Assembly: GCA_964598025.1 (NCBI GenBank)
Contig: CAZRAU010000002.1
Location: forward strand, 1-64,000
DNA: 64,000 bases
From: JALGWN01 sp964598025
GTDB taxonomy: Bacteria > Arandabacterota > Arandabacteria > Arandabacterales > Arandabacteraceae
Direction of reading: 5' to 3'
Below the pieces are notes generated by a model. The model was not told the origin of the DNA. It was given only the letters and a program-made list of their open reading frames with translations, and searched no databases. Positions 8,035 through 17,160 of the stretch are shown here, piece by piece. Within the stretch, counting starts at the first letter, position 1, and the number at the start of each line of letters is the position of its first letter. A program made the position numbers and the translations under genes.

Positions 8035-9810
8035 GTGGCTGAAGACCTCAAGCCAGGAAAGATCGTCAAGGTTGCCGGCCCTCTTGTGGTTGCCGAGGGT
8101 ATGGGTGGAAGCAAGATGTATGACGTGGTGCGGGTGAGCGATCAGAAACTCATAGGTGAGATAATCGAGCTCAGGGGAGATCAGGCATCCATCCAGGTGT
8201 ATGAGGAGACCGGTGGAATAGGGGCCAAGGAACCGGTGTATCCTACCGGGTCTCCGCTTTCCGTGGAATTGGGGCCGGGCCTCATCGAGTCCATCTATGA
8301 CGGTATTCAGCGCCCCCTTGACCTTATACGAAAGCAAGTGGGCGACTATATCACCAGGGGAGTGAATGTCCCCGCGCTTGACAAGGAGAGGAAGTGGCAT
8401 TTCGTCCCCAAGGTGGTACGGGGTGATGCGGTCATGGCCGGCGATGTCGTTGGGACCGTGCAGGAGACCGTGCTGGTCGAACACAGAATCATGGTCCCCC
8501 CGGGCATGGAAGGCAAGATCGCCGAGATCAAAGAGGGAGACTTCACCATAGATGAAGTCGTGGCCAGGGTGGAGACGGACGACGGCGCCAAGGACCTTAC
8601 CATGGTGCAGCGCTGGCCGGTCCGAATGGGAAGGCCCTATCAGGAGAAGCTTCCTCCCATTATTCCGCTGTCCACGGGTCAAAGGGTGATTGACGGGCTC
8701 TTTCCCGTGGGTAAGGGCGGGACGGCCTGCGTACCCGGTCCCTTCGGCTCGGGCAAGACCGTAATTCAGCATCAGCTCGCCAAGTGGGCGGATGCCGAGA
8801 TCATCGTCTACATAGGCTGCGGCGAGCGCGGTAACGAGATGACCGATGTGCTTCTGGAGTTCCCCGAGCTCAAGGACCCGAGGAGCGGCGAGCCCCTCAT
8901 GAAACGGACGGTGCTCATTGCCAATACCTCCAACATGCCGGTGGCGGCGCGCGAGGCCTCCGTCTATACGGGTATCACGATTGCCGAGTACTTCAGGGAC
9001 ATGGGTTACAGTGTGGCGGTCATGGCCGATTCCACTTCCCGGTGGGCCGAGGCCATGCGTGAGATCTCAGGCAGGCTCGAGGAGATGCCCGGCGAGGAAG
9101 GTTATCCGGCCTACTTGAGCGCGCGGGTTGCCGAGTTCTACGAGCGGGCCGGCCGGGTGAAATGTCTCGGCCGTGACGGCCGGGAAGGGGCCCTCTCTGT
9201 AGTCGGGGCCGTGTCGCCTCCGGGCGGAGATCTTTCCGATCCGGTGGTCCAGGCCACGCTCCGTGTGGTCAAGGTTTTCTGGAGCCTGGAGGACCATCTG
9301 GCCTACAAGCGGCATTTTCCGGCTATAAGCTGGCTTAATTCCTATTCGCTCTACTATGACAACCTCGATCCTTGGCTCACCGAGAACGTAGCAGCCGACT
9401 GGGTGGACTTGCGAAGCGAGGCCATGCGGATATTGCAGGAGGAGGCCGACCTGGCCGCGATCGTGAATCTCGTGGGCGTGGAGTCACTCTCGGCCGGTGA
9501 CCGATTGACTCTGGAAGTTGCAAGATCCATAAGAGAGGACTTTCTCCATCAAAACGCCTTCCACGAAGTGGATACCTATACATCACTCGAGAAGCAGTAC
9601 GAGATGATGAAGCTGGTGCTTCACTTCGGCAAAGCCTCACGGGAGGCGCTCCGGAAGGGTGTGGCGATTGGTGATATCGAAACCATGGCGGTCCGCGAGC
9701 GCATAGCCAGGGCCAAGTATGAGCCCGAGGACAGGCTCGATACGGTGAGAGGCATCAAGGACGAGATAGACAAAGAGATAGAAACACTGGTTGGGGCAAT
9801 GGTTGAGTAA
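8035..9810 (+). CDS. atpA: V/A-type ATPase catalytic subunit A
   Basis: 591 residues, the usual length. The nucleotide-binding P-loop GPFGSGKT is at 235-242, after the roughly 90-residue non-homologous insert that distinguishes V-type A from F-type beta subunits. Downstream are the GERGNEM loop, the Walker B region (SVAVMADSTSRWAEA) and the SLLGAVSPPGGD-type segment (here SVVGAVSPPGGD). The start is GTG at 8035, chosen because GGGGAGG lies 9 nt upstream and MAEDLKPGKIVKVAGP is the normal N-terminus. It is the catalytic head subunit for ATP synthesis or hydrolysis on the cytoplasmic side. Confidence 0.97.
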   Translation: MAEDLKPGKIVKVAGPLVVAEGMGGSKMYDVVRVSDQKLIGEIIELRGDQASIQVYEETGGIGAKEPVYPTGSPLSVELGPGLIESIYDGIQRPLDLIRKQVGDYITRGVNVPALDKERKWHFVPKVVRGDAVMAGDVVGTVQETVLVEHRIMVPPGMEGKIAEIKEGDFTIDEVVARVETDDGAKDLTMVQRWPVRMGRPYQEKLPPIIPLSTGQRVIDGLFPVGKGGTACVPGPFGSGKTVIQHQLAKWADAEIIVYIGCGERGNEMTDVLLEFPELKDPRSGEPLMKRTVLIANTSNMPVAAREASVYTGITIAEYFRDMGYSVAVMADSTSRWAEAMREISGRLEEMPGEEGYPAYLSARVAEFYERAGRVKCLGRDGREGALSVVGAVSPPGGDLSDPVVQATLRVVKVFWSLEDHLAYKRHFPAISWLNSYSLYYDNLDPWLTENVAADWVDLRSEAMRILQEEADLAAIVNLVGVESLSAGDRLTLEVARSIREDFLHQNAFHEVDTYTSLEKQYEMMKLVLHFGKASREALRKGVAIGDIETMAVRERIARAKYEPEDRLDTVRGIKDEIDKEIETLVGAMVE

Positions 9811-9824
9811 AGAGGGGAAGAGCA

Positions 9825-11249
9825 ATGCTTAAAGAGTACCTGACTATCCGGCAGATCACCGGCCCTCTGGTACTGGTCGAGGAAATCGAAGGCGCGAAAT
9901 ACGAAGAGATCGTCGAGGTGGAGCTGCCGAGCGGTGAGATCAGGCGTGGCCGCGTGCTCGAGGTCAACCGGGACACTGCGCTGATCCAGCTTTTCGAGGG
10001 CACGACCGGAGTGGATGTGTTCCACAGCAAGGTCAGATTCCTGGGCAAGGGCATTGAGATCGGGCTCTCCGGCGACATGTTGGGGCGTGTCTTTGACGGC
10101 CTGGGCCGCCCGATCGACAAGGGCCCCAAGATCATACCTGAGGAACGAAGGGACATAAGCGGGAACCCATACAACCCCACCGCGCGAGATTACCCCAACG
10201 AATTTATCCAGACGGGGCTTTCGGCCATCGACGGCTTGAACACTTTGGTGAGGGGCCAGAAGCTTCCGATCTTTTCCGGTTCCGGGTTGCCCCATAACCG
10301 CCTGGCCGCCCAGATCGCGAGACAGGCCAAGGTGCTGGGTACCGAGGGATCTTTCGCAGTCGTCTTCGGCGCCATGGGTATAACCTTCGAAGAGGCCGAT
10401 TTCTTCATCTCCGACATGCGCAAGACCGGCGCTATCGATCGTGCCGTGCTCTTCATGAACCTGGCCGACGACCCGGCGATCGAGCGGATCGCCACCCCCA
10501 GGCTCGCCCTCACGACGGCCGAGTACCTTGCTTTTACCCGGGGCATGCACGTCCTGGTGATCCTGAGCGATATGACCAACTACTGCGAGGCGCTGCGTGA
10601 GATCTCGGCAGCCCGAAAGGAGATCCCCGGACGAAGAGGTTATCCGGGCTATCTCTATACCGACCTTGCCACCATCTATGAAAGGGCGGGGCGAATCAAG
10701 AACAATGCGGGTTCCATAACGCTGATTCCCATTCTCACCATGCCCGAGGATGACAAGACCCATCCCATCGCCGATCTCACGGGCTACATAACCGAGGGGC
10801 AGATCTTCCTTTCCCGTTCGCTTCACAAGAAGAAGGTCTCGCCTCCGATAGACGTGCTGCCGTCGCTTTCGCGGCTCAAGGACAAGGGCATCGGCGCGGG
10901 TAAGACCCGGGAGGATCATTCGGATACCTTTAACCAGCTCTTCGCGGCCTATGCGAGGGGCAAGGAAGCCGAGGAGCTCTCGGTGATCCTGGGCGAAGCG
11001 GCCCTGAGTGAGATGGACAAGCAGTACCTCAAGTTCGCCTCGACCTTCGAGGCCCGCTACGTATCCCAGGACGAATACGAGGATAGGTCGATAGAACAGA
11101 CCCTGGACCTGGGCTGGGAACTACTGTCCGTGTTCCCCACTGTGGAGCTTAAGCGAATAAGGCAGGAGTGGATCGACAAGTACCTGCCCAGGTTCAAGCA
11201 GGAAGCGCCGGTGGAGGCCGAAGCATCCGCCGGGGCTGAGACCGGGTAG
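9825..11249 (+). CDS. atpB: V/A-type ATPase regulatory subunit B
   Basis: 474 residues. It is homologous to subunit A but has lost the P-loop: at the equivalent place it reads IFSGSGLPHNRLAAQIARQA, the hallmark of the non-catalytic B subunit. SDMTNYCEALREIS and the PGRRGYPGYLYTDL segment are also diagnostic. Alternates with A in the head. The C-terminal tail beyond about 455 is acidic and Ala-rich. It starts 14 nt after the A gene with AGAGGGGAAG as ribosome-binding site. Confidence 0.97.
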   Translation: MLKEYLTIRQITGPLVLVEEIEGAKYEEIVEVELPSGEIRRGRVLEVNRDTALIQLFEGTTGVDVFHSKVRFLGKGIEIGLSGDMLGRVFDGLGRPIDKGPKIIPEERRDISGNPYNPTARDYPNEFIQTGLSAIDGLNTLVRGQKLPIFSGSGLPHNRLAAQIARQAKVLGTEGSFAVVFGAMGITFEEADFFISDMRKTGAIDRAVLFMNLADDPAIERIATPRLALTTAEYLAFTRGMHVLVILSDMTNYCEALREISAARKEIPGRRGYPGYLYTDLATIYERAGRIKNNAGSITLIPILTMPEDDKTHPIADLTGYITEGQIFLSRSLHKKKVSPPIDVLPSLSRLKDKGIGAGKTREDHSDTFNQLFAAYARGKEAEELSVILGEAALSEMDKQYLKFASTFEARYVSQDEYEDRSIEQTLDLGWELLSVFPTVELKRIRQEWIDKYLPRFKQEAPVEAEASAGAETG

Positions 11250-11275
11250 GACCGGGAGCAGAGGGACGGTTACAG

Positions 11276-11896
11276 ATGCGGCTATCCGTTAACCCGACAC
11301 GCATGGAGCTCCTCAGGCTCCGAAAGCGTCTTCAACTGGCCAAGAGGGGCCATAAGCTCCTCAAGGACAAACAGGATGAGCTGATGAAGCGTTTTATGGG
11401 CCTGGTGCACCAGATAAAGGACCTTCGCCTAAGTGTTGAGGAGGAGCTCGAGCAGGCCTGGAGGCGTTTTGTGGTAGCCAGATCCGCCGGTGGATGGGAG
11501 GTGGTGGAGACCGCGGTAAGCGTGCCGACCCGGAAGACCTACGTCGAGGTCGGCAAAGAACAGATCATGAATATCGTGGTGCCGGTTTTCGGCCTCAAGA
11601 CCGAGGGAAAGCTCGCTTCCTATGGGCTTGCAACGACGCCTGCCGAGCTCGACACCTCACTTGTGGCCATGGAGAAGGTGCTGGGCCGGATGGTCGAGCT
11701 TGCCAGTAAGGAGAAGGCCCTGGAGCTCATAGGCGATGAGATCGAAAAGACCCGCCGCCGCGTGAACGCTCTGGAGTATGTCCTTATCCCCAACCTCGGA
11801 GAGACGATCCGCTACATCTCGATGAAGCTCTCAGAGATGGAGCGGGGCAACCTCACCCGCCTCATGCGCGTCAAGGAGATCGTCCGCGAACATTAG
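11276..11896 (+). CDS. atpD: V/A-type ATPase central-shaft subunit D
   Basis: 206 residues. It begins with the conserved NPTRMELLRLRKRLQLAKRGHKLLKDK helix and ends with RRVNALEYVLIPN plus a further helix; these two long helices make the rotating shaft inside the A3B3 head. It is the last gene of the operon. The stop at 11894-11896 runs straight into a palindromic element that may terminate transcription. Confidence 0.95.
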   Translation: MRLSVNPTRMELLRLRKRLQLAKRGHKLLKDKQDELMKRFMGLVHQIKDLRLSVEEELEQAWRRFVVARSAGGWEVVETAVSVPTRKTYVEVGKEQIMNIVVPVFGLKTEGKLASYGLATTPAELDTSLVAMEKVLGRMVELASKEKALELIGDEIEKTRRRVNALEYVLIPNLGETIRYISMKLSEMERGNLTRLMRVKEIVREH

Positions 11897-11936
11897 ACCC
11901 GTCCTGTGTGGCGGCGGGTTTCGGCGCCCGACGGGT
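11897..11936 (+). terminator. Palindrome directly after the ATPase operon, probable terminator
   Basis: ACCCGTC at 11897-11903 pairs with GACGGGT at 11930-11936, enclosing a second GC-rich hairpin (CGGG/CCCG). It begins at the base after the atpD stop, and TT follows the stem. It overlaps copy a of the 32-bp repeat, so the repeat may have been recruited as a terminator. Confidence 0.5.
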
Positions 11937-11937
11937 T
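11906..11937 (+). repeat. 32-bp intergenic repeat, copy a
   Basis: Identical to 12020-12051. It is a GC-rich hairpin-forming unit containing CGGGTTTCGGCGCCCG. Its right half (GCGCCCGACGGGTT) recurs again at 14241-14254. Between copies a and b (11938-12019) are CGAAGC-rich imperfect palindromes and no gene. Confidence 0.85.
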
Positions 11938-12019
11938 TGGCTTCGCTCGCCATTCGCTCGCTGTTCAGCACGACATTCACTGCTCCGCGAGCGGCTTCGC
12001 TCCGCCTCGGTATCCATTA

Positions 12020-12064
12020 GTGTGGCGGCGGGTTTCGGCGCCCGACGGGTTCGTCACGACGCTA
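12020..12064 (+). repeat. 32-bp intergenic repeat copy b plus shared 27-bp tail
   Basis: 12020-12051 is identical to 11906-11937. The overlapping segment 12038-12064 is identical to 14241-14267, 2.2 kb away across the assembly gap. This is a dispersed palindromic repeat family confined here to the debris region on both sides of the lipoprotein gene. Confidence 0.85.
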
Positions 12065-12085
12065 TGAGAATTGTTGTCTCTGTAG

Positions 12086-12217
12086 CTTCTCGCGTCTGGG
12101 TGGGGCGTACTCTACGAGAAGCTCGGATTCGAGCGCCAGCGGCTTGAGCCGGAGGTACTGAAGGGGTTTGAGAGGGGGGAGTCGAGGCAGGCCTGTTCGA
12201 TCGTGCTGACCGAATAG
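12086..12217 (+). pseudogene. Possible acetyltransferase C-terminal remnant
   Basis: A 43-codon open stretch after a stop at 12083-12085, with no start codon, reads ...GWGVLYEKLGFERQRLE... and ends at TAG 12215-12217. The motif LYEKLGF is typical of the last strand/helix of GNAT-family N-acetyltransferases. It lies directly downstream of the palindromic repeat, which may mark the truncation point. The segment is short, so the family call is weak. Confidence 0.3.
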
Positions 12218-12237
12218 AGGACACCAGCGATGGGGCG

Positions 12238-12268
12238 ATGCCCCGGCCGCGATGGACCGGGGCATTTC
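12238..12268. terminator. Perfect 9-bp hairpin at the end of the lipoprotein gene
   Basis: ATGCCCCGG (12238-12246) and CCGGGGCAT (12257-12265) with a 10-nt loop; TTTCCT follows on the plus strand. It lies 24 nt beyond the stop of the minus-strand lipoprotein gene and could stop transcription from either side. The T tract is weak on both strands. Confidence 0.45.
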
Positions 12269-12291
12269 CTATGTGTATGCCTTGCACTTTT

Positions 12292-13650
12292 CTAGTCCCA
12301 TCGATCCCACGGAGCCCAGTCTGGATCCCCGTACCCATGGCCGTAAGACTGCCCGTTCGTCAATTGGGTGCTGCTTCCTTGGACGCTGAGGTTGCCGCCG
12401 ATCGCGCTAAGCTGGGCCGTGTGGAGATCGCCGCCACCGACGAGATGCAGATTGAAGACGATCTCCATCCCGGAGGGCGAAGTCCAGATCCCCTCGATCT
12501 CCTCGCCTGTGTAGAGGCTGTTGGTGATGTCGGAGAGGATTCCGCTGGCGAGGTGAATCGCCAGGACCTTCCTGCCGCCGTCGGATACGCTGAAGAGCAC
12601 GAACTCGCCGTCCGACGTCCAGCAGGCGTCTTCGTAATGCGCCTCCTCGACGGGGCGCTCGTAAACAGCCACCTTGTTCCCGCCGTCGGCATCCATCACC
12701 ACGACGAGATTGTGCGCGAAATTCTGTGGGACTGTTCGGAAGCCCGCAAAGAAGGCGATCTTCGTACCGTCCGGCGACCACGCCGGGTCTCCGGCACTTA
12801 CTAGCTTTCCCGGGGTTCCGTCAGGGAGCGACAGTGCTTCGTCCTCTACCGTGATCTGCTGCAGCCCCGTACCGTCTTCATTGATGACGTGAATGTTATG
12901 CTTGTTGTTGACAACATCGTTGCCGGCGAAGACAATCTTCGGCTCGACCGGAGAACCGTCGAGGCTGAGGATGTTGACATAGTCGGCCGAGGTTACCTCC
13001 TCGACGTTCGCGCCGGTGAAAGTGTCGCAACCATAGATCACGTTGACGCCGCCACCCGGACCGAGCGGGCTGACGACATAGACCCTCTTGCTTCGATAGC
13101 CGAGTTTCTTGATTCCGACGAAGTGCACTCCGGGCGCCACCTCGACCGAATCCTGCCCCGTCCAAGGCAGGACGACCGCATACTTGCCGCTGCGGGAGTT
13201 GCTCAGGATCAGGCTCAAGTCACCGAGGGTTGTGTCGACGACCGCGTTGGAAAGATCCGACCAGTTCGGAACCTCGTCGGCATGTTTGATCGCGAAGTAG
13301 TAGATCGTAGCGCTGGTCAGGCCGGAAATCGTGTGGTTCTGCACCAAGCCTGACCCATTGGGCAGCGGCGGGTAAGCAACCGGCACTGCGGAGCTCCAGG
13401 TCGCAGAAGTAATCGGATTCCGTGAATAACGGATGTCACACTGACTGGCGGAGCCGTCCATGCCGTTATCACCGGGGCATGTCCACGCCAGGGTCGCCGT
13501 GTTCTCGGTGATCTCGGTCACGCTGAGGTCGGTGACGGCCGAGGGCGGCGTGACGTCTCCGGTTCCTGTGGTGCCTCCACTGTCATCATTGCATGCAGTG
13601 AACAGCAATCCAGGAATCAGCAGGAATGAAAGCAGCAGTCTCTTCGTCAT
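12292..13650 (-). CDS. Lipoprotein with fibronectin-III-like domain and TolB-like propeller repeats
   Basis: 452 residues. The signal peptide ends in a lipobox LLFTAC (lipidated Cys20), followed by a Gly/Thr-rich linker. Residues of about 33-145 form a fibronectin type III-like domain (PPSAVTDLSVTEITENTATLAWT at its start, typical of FCB-group secreted proteins). From about 145 a beta-rich region contains repeats like PAWSPDGTKIAFF and ACWTSDGEFVLFS, matching the WD40-like/TolB propeller family. An outer-membrane or periplasmic anchored protein, possibly binding peptidoglycan-linked proteins or sugars. No catalytic motif is seen. GGAGGGAGATC precedes the ATG. Confidence 0.7.
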   Translation of the reverse strand: MTKRLLLSFLLIPGLLFTACNDDSGGTTGTGDVTPPSAVTDLSVTEITENTATLAWTCPGDNGMDGSASQCDIRYSRNPITSATWSSAVPVAYPPLPNGSGLVQNHTISGLTSATIYYFAIKHADEVPNWSDLSNAVVDTTLGDLSLILSNSRSGKYAVVLPWTGQDSVEVAPGVHFVGIKKLGYRSKRVYVVSPLGPGGGVNVIYGCDTFTGANVEEVTSADYVNILSLDGSPVEPKIVFAGNDVVNNKHNIHVINEDGTGLQQITVEDEALSLPDGTPGKLVSAGDPAWSPDGTKIAFFAGFRTVPQNFAHNLVVVMDADGGNKVAVYERPVEEAHYEDACWTSDGEFVLFSVSDGGRKVLAIHLASGILSDITNSLYTGEEIEGIWTSPSGMEIVFNLHLVGGGDLHTAQLSAIGGNLSVQGSSTQLTNGQSYGHGYGDPDWAPWDRWD

Positions 13651-14318
13651 GATCTCCCTCCTATACTGTTGGCTCGAATCGTTGGAAGGGGCGACCGGTT
13701 AATCGTGGGGCGTCAATTCGGGGAAGCGTCTGGAATACAGTCACATATCTATTCGAGTCCGAAACGCGGCCAATCCCTTCACTCGTATCTGCATGTCGGC
13801 CGACACGAAATCGACCACAATGTCCACGGAAGATTATAGCTGCGCCCGAAGACGATGTCCAGGAATATATCGGTATGTTCCCGCAGAAGGCCCAGCAAGG
13901 ATTGAGAATCCTACGCCTTCCCGGCTCATCGAAAGTCCGACCTGCCGCCGACCGCATCTCCCAACATCTGTTCCCCGCGCACAACTCATATCTCCGACAG
14001 TGGACAGGTAATGATCCTCTGGTATGGCCTCTTCTCAAGTGCCCGCAGGGAAAGAGGGAGCAAGTAAGGAAATCGTCGCGAACGGCTTCGCTGCGCCCCN
14101 NNNNNNNNNNNNNNNNNNNNNNNNNNNNNNNNNNNNNNNNNNNNNNNNNNNNNNNNNNNNNNNNNNNNNNNNNNNNNNNNNNNNNNNNNNNNNNNNNNNG
14201 CGAACGGCTTCGCTGCGCCCCCGTGTAGCGTCGCCTCTCCGCGCCCGACGGGTTCGTCACGACGCTACGGGGCCTTCCTTCCCGGACCATGTACTTCCTG
14301 CGCCGCCGCAATATCCAA
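13651..14318. other. Non-coding spacer with assembly gap
   Basis: Bases 13651-14078 contain no ORF I can support. Bases 14100-14199 are 100 Ns (a fixed-size scaffold gap). The gap is flanked by the same 21 bases (CGAACGGCTTCGCTGCGCCCC ending at 14099 and starting again at 14200), so the two contigs may simply overlap there. A perfect 9-bp inverted repeat GTAGCGTCG (14225-14233) / CGACGCTAC (14260-14268), extended by flanking G/C runs, forms a large stem-loop whose loop carries the 27-bp dispersed repeat. Confidence 0.7.
14241..14267 (+). repeat. 27-bp dispersed repeat, second copy
   Basis: Identical to 12038-12064. Here it forms the loop and right arm of the stem-loop at 14225-14268. Confidence 0.85.
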
Positions 14319-14360
14319 TCAAGTTCGGGGACCATCGTTCCGATTAAACAGATGGAGGTC
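14319..14360 (+). promoter_or_regulatory. Sigma28-like promoter-leader module 1 (TonB/YfiR operon)
   Basis: TCAAG at 14319-14323, 16 nt, CCGAT at 14340-14344, then 9 nt and GGAGG at 14354-14358 in the conserved TGGAGGTCAC. FliA/sigma28 promoters are known as TAAAGTTT-N11-GCCGATAA, and this site fits with one extra base in the spacer. It is one of seven such modules in the window. Transcription would start almost at the GGAGG. Confidence 0.6.
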
Positions 14361-14368
14361 ACTATCTC

Positions 14369-14434
14369 ATGTATTCCTGCAGCACCGGTTCACATGGGGA
14401 CAGGAGGGTTGGAGTCGCTGTCCTTCATCTGTGA
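14369..14434 (+). CDS. Small leader ORF (21 codons) upstream of the TonB receptor
   Basis: ATG at 14369 lies 10 nt after the GGAGG of the module and runs to TGA at 14432-14434. The predicted peptide is MYSCSTGSHGDRRVGVAVLH plus Leu. It ends 49 nt before the TonB receptor start. It could be a translated leader peptide or chance; there is no homology I recognise. Confidence 0.2.
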   Translation: MYSCSTGSHGDRRVGVAVLHL

Positions 14435-14483
14435 GGGCGACACGCGCATAGATCACGTCAACTTGCTTAAGAGGTGATGTCTC

Positions 14484-16526
14484 ATGAGATCAGCCGCGGT
14501 GTACTTGATGCTGTCGCTTGGGCTTGCCGGCCTGGCGCCGGCTTTTCCGGCCGGGGGGGACGGGGTCGACTCCGTCGATCTGGTGAATCTCACGCTTGAA
14601 GAACTGCTCGATATCGAGGTCACATCGGTATCCCGGAAACCTGAGCGGATCTCTGAAGCCACGGCTGCCGTGTTCGTGATCACAAGTGAAGATATACGCC
14701 GGTCGGGGTATCGCTGCATTCCCGACGTACTGCGAATGGTGCCCGGCCTCGAAGTAGCGAGGATAGACGCAGGCAACTGGGCCATAAGTTGCCGTGGCTT
14801 CAATGGGCTGTTTTCAAACAAGTTACTTGTCCTTATCGACGGCAGGTCCGTCTATACGCCTCTCTTCTCAGGTGTCTTCTGGGATGTGACAAACGTTCTC
14901 CTCGAGGACATCGAAAGAATCGAGGTTATTCGAGGTCCCGGAGCCTCGATGTGGGGCGCCAATGCGGTGAATGGAGTAATAAACATAATAATGAAGCATA
15001 GCGACAAGACGACGGGGAACCTCGGCGCCATCGGCACCGGGACGAAGGAGGCATTGGGGGCGGATTTCAGGCATGGCGGCAGTCTTGCGGCGGGCCTGCA
15101 CTATCGTGCCTACGGAATGTACTTCGACAGGGAGGGCTTCACTTCCGGGTCAGATGGTGAGGTGGTCGATGAGTGGGCCGCCAATCGCGGAGGGTTCAGA
15201 ATCGACTGGCGCGCATCCCCGGCGGATGAGGTGACTCTCCACGGCAATGCCTACTCAGTGGACCTTGTGGAGGTCTATGGAAGCGTATTCTCCCCCGATC
15301 CGCCGTACAGCCAGTCCATTGAAAGCCAAGTCAACGTCCTTGGCGGGGATCTTCTGGGCCGGTGGCAGCATGTGTTCGCCGGAGGCTCCGAGGCCGCCCT
15401 TCAGGTATGTCTCGATTCGGAACGCCGCGAAACCGATCTCATCGACAGTCGCATCAAGTCGTACAGTGTCGACTTTCAGCACAACCTCCGGGCCGGGGGC
15501 CGGCACGAAATCATATGGGGGCTCGGTTGTCGCTACGCAGAGGATGCGACGGGCGGGCTCTTCGGCTTGGAATTCATCCCGGCAGACCGCCAGACCGATG
15601 TGCAGAGCTCCTTTTTGCAGGACGAGATCGTGGTCTTGCCGGAGCGCCTGCACCTCACCCTCGGTTCGAAATTCGAATATAACGACTATACGGGTCTCGA
15701 GGTGCAGCCTACTGCCAGGGTGCTGTGGACCCCGCACCGGAAACATACGTTGTGGGGAGCCGTCTCCAGAGCGGTGCGCACGCCATCGAGAAGCGACCGT
15801 AATGCAGAGGTCATCGTGGCGGTTATTCCACCCGGGGCCGCATATCCCGAAAGCCCACTGGTGTTTGTGTCCCTTACCGGCAACGAAGAGTTCGATTCGG
15901 AAGACCTCACTGCGTATGAAGTCGGCTACCGTGTCTGGCCGGTTGATCGATTGTCGCTCGACATAGCGGCTTTTCTTAACATCTATGCCGACCTCGGCGT
16001 GTTGGAGTATGGCTCGCCCGAAGAGCGGAACGACCCTGTGGCGCATTTGATCGTTCCGATCAGTTTTGTAAATGGGGGTGAAGCCGAGACCCACGGTTTT
16101 GAAATCGCGGCGGACTACCGGCCCGTGGGCCGGTGGAGGCTCCGGGCCACGTACTCGTGGCTTGAAATGGATATGAGACTCCCGGGGGGCTCCGGTACCG
16201 AGGCGGGCTTTGCCGCTGAGGGGGAGGATCCCGCCCATCAGGCCACGCTCTGCTCATGGCTGGACCTGCCGGGGGAGGTTTCGCTTGATCTCGCTGTCCG
16301 GTATGTGCATGCACTGCCGGCTGTCGACGTCGCCGGCTACACAAGCATAGATGCGAGGATCGGCTGGCGTCCGCTTTCCGGTCTCGAGGTCTCCCTTGCG
16401 GGAGCGAACCTCCTTGACAACAAGCATCTTGAGTTTGAATCGGATGCGGGTTCCGTCCGGGATGTGGGTTATGTTGGGGATGAGATGGGCCGGTCGGTCT
16501 ACGGGATGTTAACGGTGGGCCACTGA
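14484..16526 (+). CDS. TonB-dependent outer-membrane receptor
   Basis: 680 residues with a signal peptide (cleavage about residue 23). Residues of about 50-165 are the plug domain: SVSRKPERISEATAAVFVITSEDIRRSG, then VLRMVPGLEVARIDAGNWAI, LVLIDGRSVYTPLF and VIRGPGASMWGANAVNGVINI. The rest is a beta-barrel. No separate TonB box is obvious; LTLEELLDIEVTSVSRK near the mature N-terminus is the usual form for the subfamily found beside YfiR. The neighbours are a YfiR-like periplasmic protein and a CHASE8 kinase, so it may serve signalling or import linked to that kinase rather than iron uptake alone. GAGGTGATG lies upstream of the ATG, and it is the first structural gene behind promoter module 1. 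Confidence 0.85.
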   Translation: MRSAAVYLMLSLGLAGLAPAFPAGGDGVDSVDLVNLTLEELLDIEVTSVSRKPERISEATAAVFVITSEDIRRSGYRCIPDVLRMVPGLEVARIDAGNWAISCRGFNGLFSNKLLVLIDGRSVYTPLFSGVFWDVTNVLLEDIERIEVIRGPGASMWGANAVNGVINIIMKHSDKTTGNLGAIGTGTKEALGADFRHGGSLAAGLHYRAYGMYFDREGFTSGSDGEVVDEWAANRGGFRIDWRASPADEVTLHGNAYSVDLVEVYGSVFSPDPPYSQSIESQVNVLGGDLLGRWQHVFAGGSEAALQVCLDSERRETDLIDSRIKSYSVDFQHNLRAGGRHEIIWGLGCRYAEDATGGLFGLEFIPADRQTDVQSSFLQDEIVVLPERLHLTLGSKFEYNDYTGLEVQPTARVLWTPHRKHTLWGAVSRAVRTPSRSDRNAEVIVAVIPPGAAYPESPLVFVSLTGNEEFDSEDLTAYEVGYRVWPVDRLSLDIAAFLNIYADLGVLEYGSPEERNDPVAHLIVPISFVNGGEAETHGFEIAADYRPVGRWRLRATYSWLEMDMRLPGGSGTEAGFAAEGEDPAHQATLCSWLDLPGEVSLDLAVRYVHALPAVDVAGYTSIDARIGWRPLSGLEVSLAGANLLDNKHLEFESDAGSVRDVGYVGDEMGRSVYGMLTVGH

Positions 16527-16601
16527 GCGTAGCCCGGCCGCACTGCGGCGGCAGAAGCCGGACACAGGAGCGGCAGAGGGTCTGCTTCACCGAGGAAGAC
16601 G

Positions 16602-17153
16602 ATGAAGAATGGCATGGCGGTTCTGGCCGGTCTGATCCTGGTGGTGGCGTCGGTGGTGTGCGGCCACGCGACTGATCCCGACAGCGAGACAACCATCGAG
16701 CACCAGGTAAAGGCTGCGTTTGTCCTCAAGTTCATAAGTTTCATCGAGTGGCCGGAATCTGCGCTTCCGGACAGTGCCCGGACAATCACCATAGGGGTCT
16801 TGGGAAGAGGTCCGATGGATGAGGCCCTGGGCGATCTCCAGGGGCACGTGGTAGGGGGGCGGCGCATCCTCGTGCGGCATATGGAAGGCGAGAATGCAAA
16901 AGCGTTCAGTCATATTCTCTTTCTTAATAGAAGCGTTGGTCCCCACGGGGTGGCTGAAGCCCTCCGCATCCTTGGGAATGCCGGCACGCTTACCATCGCA
17001 GACAGCGCGGGATTCGCGCGAATGGGCGTCATGATCAATTTCGTGATCGATCACGACAAGGTCCGGTTCGAGATCAATGTCAATGCTGCGAAGAGGGCGA
17101 ATCTCGATATCAGTTCCAAGTTGCTCAGAGTGGCCAGAATAGTGGAGGAGTAG
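16602..17153 (+). CDS. YfiR-like periplasmic protein (DUF4154)
   Basis: 183 residues with a signal peptide (first 23, ending CGHA). The body shows the YfiR/DUF4154 pattern: an early VKAAFVLKFISFIEWPESA segment, a central strand region, and near the end INFVIDHDKVRFEINVNAAKRANLDISSKLLRVARIVEE, which is the family's signature tail. In Pseudomonas, YfiR is a periplasmic repressor of the CHASE8-containing diguanylate cyclase YfiN. Here the next gene (start 17161, 7 nt on) encodes a CHASE8-like kinase, so YfiR probably controls that kinase. No cysteine pair is seen in the mature part. Confidence 0.85.
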   Translation: MKNGMAVLAGLILVVASVVCGHATDPDSETTIEHQVKAAFVLKFISFIEWPESALPDSARTITIGVLGRGPMDEALGDLQGHVVGGRRILVRHMEGENAKAFSHILFLNRSVGPHGVAEALRILGNAGTLTIADSAGFARMGVMINFVIDHDKVRFEINVNAAKRANLDISSKLLRVARIVEE

Positions 17154-17160
17154 ACCGGTG

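Noticed and set aside
13661..14362. 233-codon minus-strand frame across the N gap
   Set aside because: It includes the unknown bases, has no domain signature and overlaps the promoter module; treated as non-coding.
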